From the NCBI GenBank assembly GCA_003615045.1, contig ML014141.1, forward strand, positions 62,001 to 126,000: a stretch of 64,000 nt of DNA. The letters are read 5' to 3'. The notes under the pieces were generated by a model that did no database searches, was not told the origin of the DNA, and worked only from the letters and a program-made list of their open reading frames with translations. Source of the stretch: Caulochytrium protostelioides. Taxonomy: Eukaryota; Chytridiomycota; Caulochytriomycetes; Caulochytriales; Caulochytriaceae. Positions 63,227 to 64,000 of the stretch are shown here, piece by piece. The number at the start of each line of letters is the position of its first letter. Positions within the stretch are counted from its first letter, which is position 1. The position numbers and the translations under genes were made by a program.

Positions 63227-64000
63227 GGCGCTTCCGGGCGGTGGATCGATGCCCGTGGCTCCGGCAGGTCTCAGGCAATGGCGCGATCGCGTGCTGCCCG
63301 CAATCAACGGATCGCCGCTCACGGCGACAGGGACGCTCGATCGCGGCGGGCAGGACCGCTTTATAGGCACTGCTGCTGGCTCGAGCAGGGCTTGAGCACA
63401 CCCGTCGTCCGACCGTGGGAATGGGCAGGCTGGATCCAGGAACCAGGGCCGGGGTCAAGTCGCCACGTTGATTGGTCGTGCGGGTCGCCCCAGGGAATCC
63501 CAGCAACGGAAAAAAAAAGGAAAAGAAGAAAGAGAATGGGATCCGCACCGAAGGCCCCCGTTCCGAGGCGGCGGCGCGTCGCGGAGATCCAGTCGAAAGC
63601 AACGACGCGGCGGCGGGCTCGACGTACGCATGCGCGCGCGCGCCAGCGCGCTTCCGGCAATACCACGCAACGCCGCGCGAGGCACGACTCAGCAACGCGC
63701 GATGGAATATAATGCCCGGCAACGCGCTCTCATGCAACGCCATGCAATGGAGTGCGATGGAAGGCTATTGCCGTCGCAGGCGTTCACGCAGCAGAAATGG
63801 GTGTTCCTGTGAGGGATCAGGCCCGTCCGCCGCCCGCGCTGTGTCGTGAATGCACGACCGCCGAGGTCCCCGCGTCCCGACGGCAAACGGCGCGCCGGGT
63901 GCAGCGGTGGGCGCGGCGACCGCGTGGAGAGCGACGCGGCCCTTGGCCCGCGGAGGCAGCGCCCGCTGGCGTGGTTGGCGGCGGCCCAGCCGAGGCGGCC
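63227..64000. other. Right-edge region upstream of the CBM21 gene
   Basis: Promoter side of the CBM21 gene to the window end. An A-run lies near 63510-63540. I cannot support a gene here; one could begin beyond the edge. Confidence 0.5.
63359..63365 (-). promoter_or_regulatory. TATA-like box upstream of the CBM21 gene
   Basis: TATAAAG on the minus strand, about 135 bp before the ATG at 63226. It is the closest TATA-to-start spacing in the window and supports that start over the longer frame, which would begin inside the box. Confidence 0.6.

Noticed and set aside
1-64000. Mobile elements, viral remnants or CRISPR arrays
   Set aside because: No reverse transcriptase, transposase, integrase, capsid or terminal repeat pair was seen; all repeats found are short tandem or direct repeats, and none has spacer structure.

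Overview
This is nuclear eukaryotic DNA, very GC-rich, with about 20 protein genes. The best fit is a zoosporic (chytrid-grade) fungus. The content is fungal: an Ist2/anoctamin-type membrane protein, a SAGA-type Ubp8 deubiquitinase, GPI-type aspartyl proteases, an Ure2-like glutathione transferase, and a CBM21 glycogen-targeting subunit of protein phosphatase 1. A TPPP/p25-alpha gene, typical of flagellated cells, and a FAM72 gene point away from yeasts and moulds. A Caulochytrium-like GC-rich chytrid is my guess from recall, not a database result. Eight spliceosomal introns can be placed from family alignments. They are 110-260 bp long, start GTAAG or GTAAC, and end CAG or TAG.

Layout, left to right. 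0-12 kb: the 3' part of an acidic protein with a possible RhoGEF-like domain; a DUF4743/Nudix hydrolase; PPM1/LCMT1 (PP2A carboxyl methyltransferase); a tandem-PH protein; replication factor C subunit RFC5. 12-19 kb: two paralogous secreted aspartyl proteases, both on the minus strand. 22-28 kb: SWD2/WDR82, a flavin monooxygenase, and the splicing factor ISY1 in four exons. 28-36 kb: an anoctamin-like protein with an RS-rich N-terminus, and UBP8/USP22. 36-47 kb: a His-rich single-pass membrane protein, FAM72, a kinase with two WW domains, and TPPP. 49-63 kb: an Ure2-like GST, a palmitoylation-type LEA-2 membrane protein, an unrecognised secreted single-pass protein of 631 residues, and the CBM21 protein.

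Strands alternate almost gene by gene. Convergent pairs end 110-540 bp apart, while divergent pairs are separated by about 0.7-4.1 kb of GC-rich, low-complexity DNA in which I find no gene. TATA-like boxes lie 135-430 bp upstream of several starts. The neighbours form no pathway or operon; they are mostly unrelated housekeeping and surface genes. I found no tRNA, rRNA, CRISPR array, transposon or viral remnant. Many long open frames in the spacers and antisense to genes are by-products of high GC and are left out.

The points most worth following are the kinase-WW-WW protein with DVS in place of DFG, the unknown 631-residue secreted protein, the ISY1 first exon that codes only the start methionine, the fungal FAM72, the TPPP with a doubled C-terminal motif, and a perfect 40-bp palindrome.
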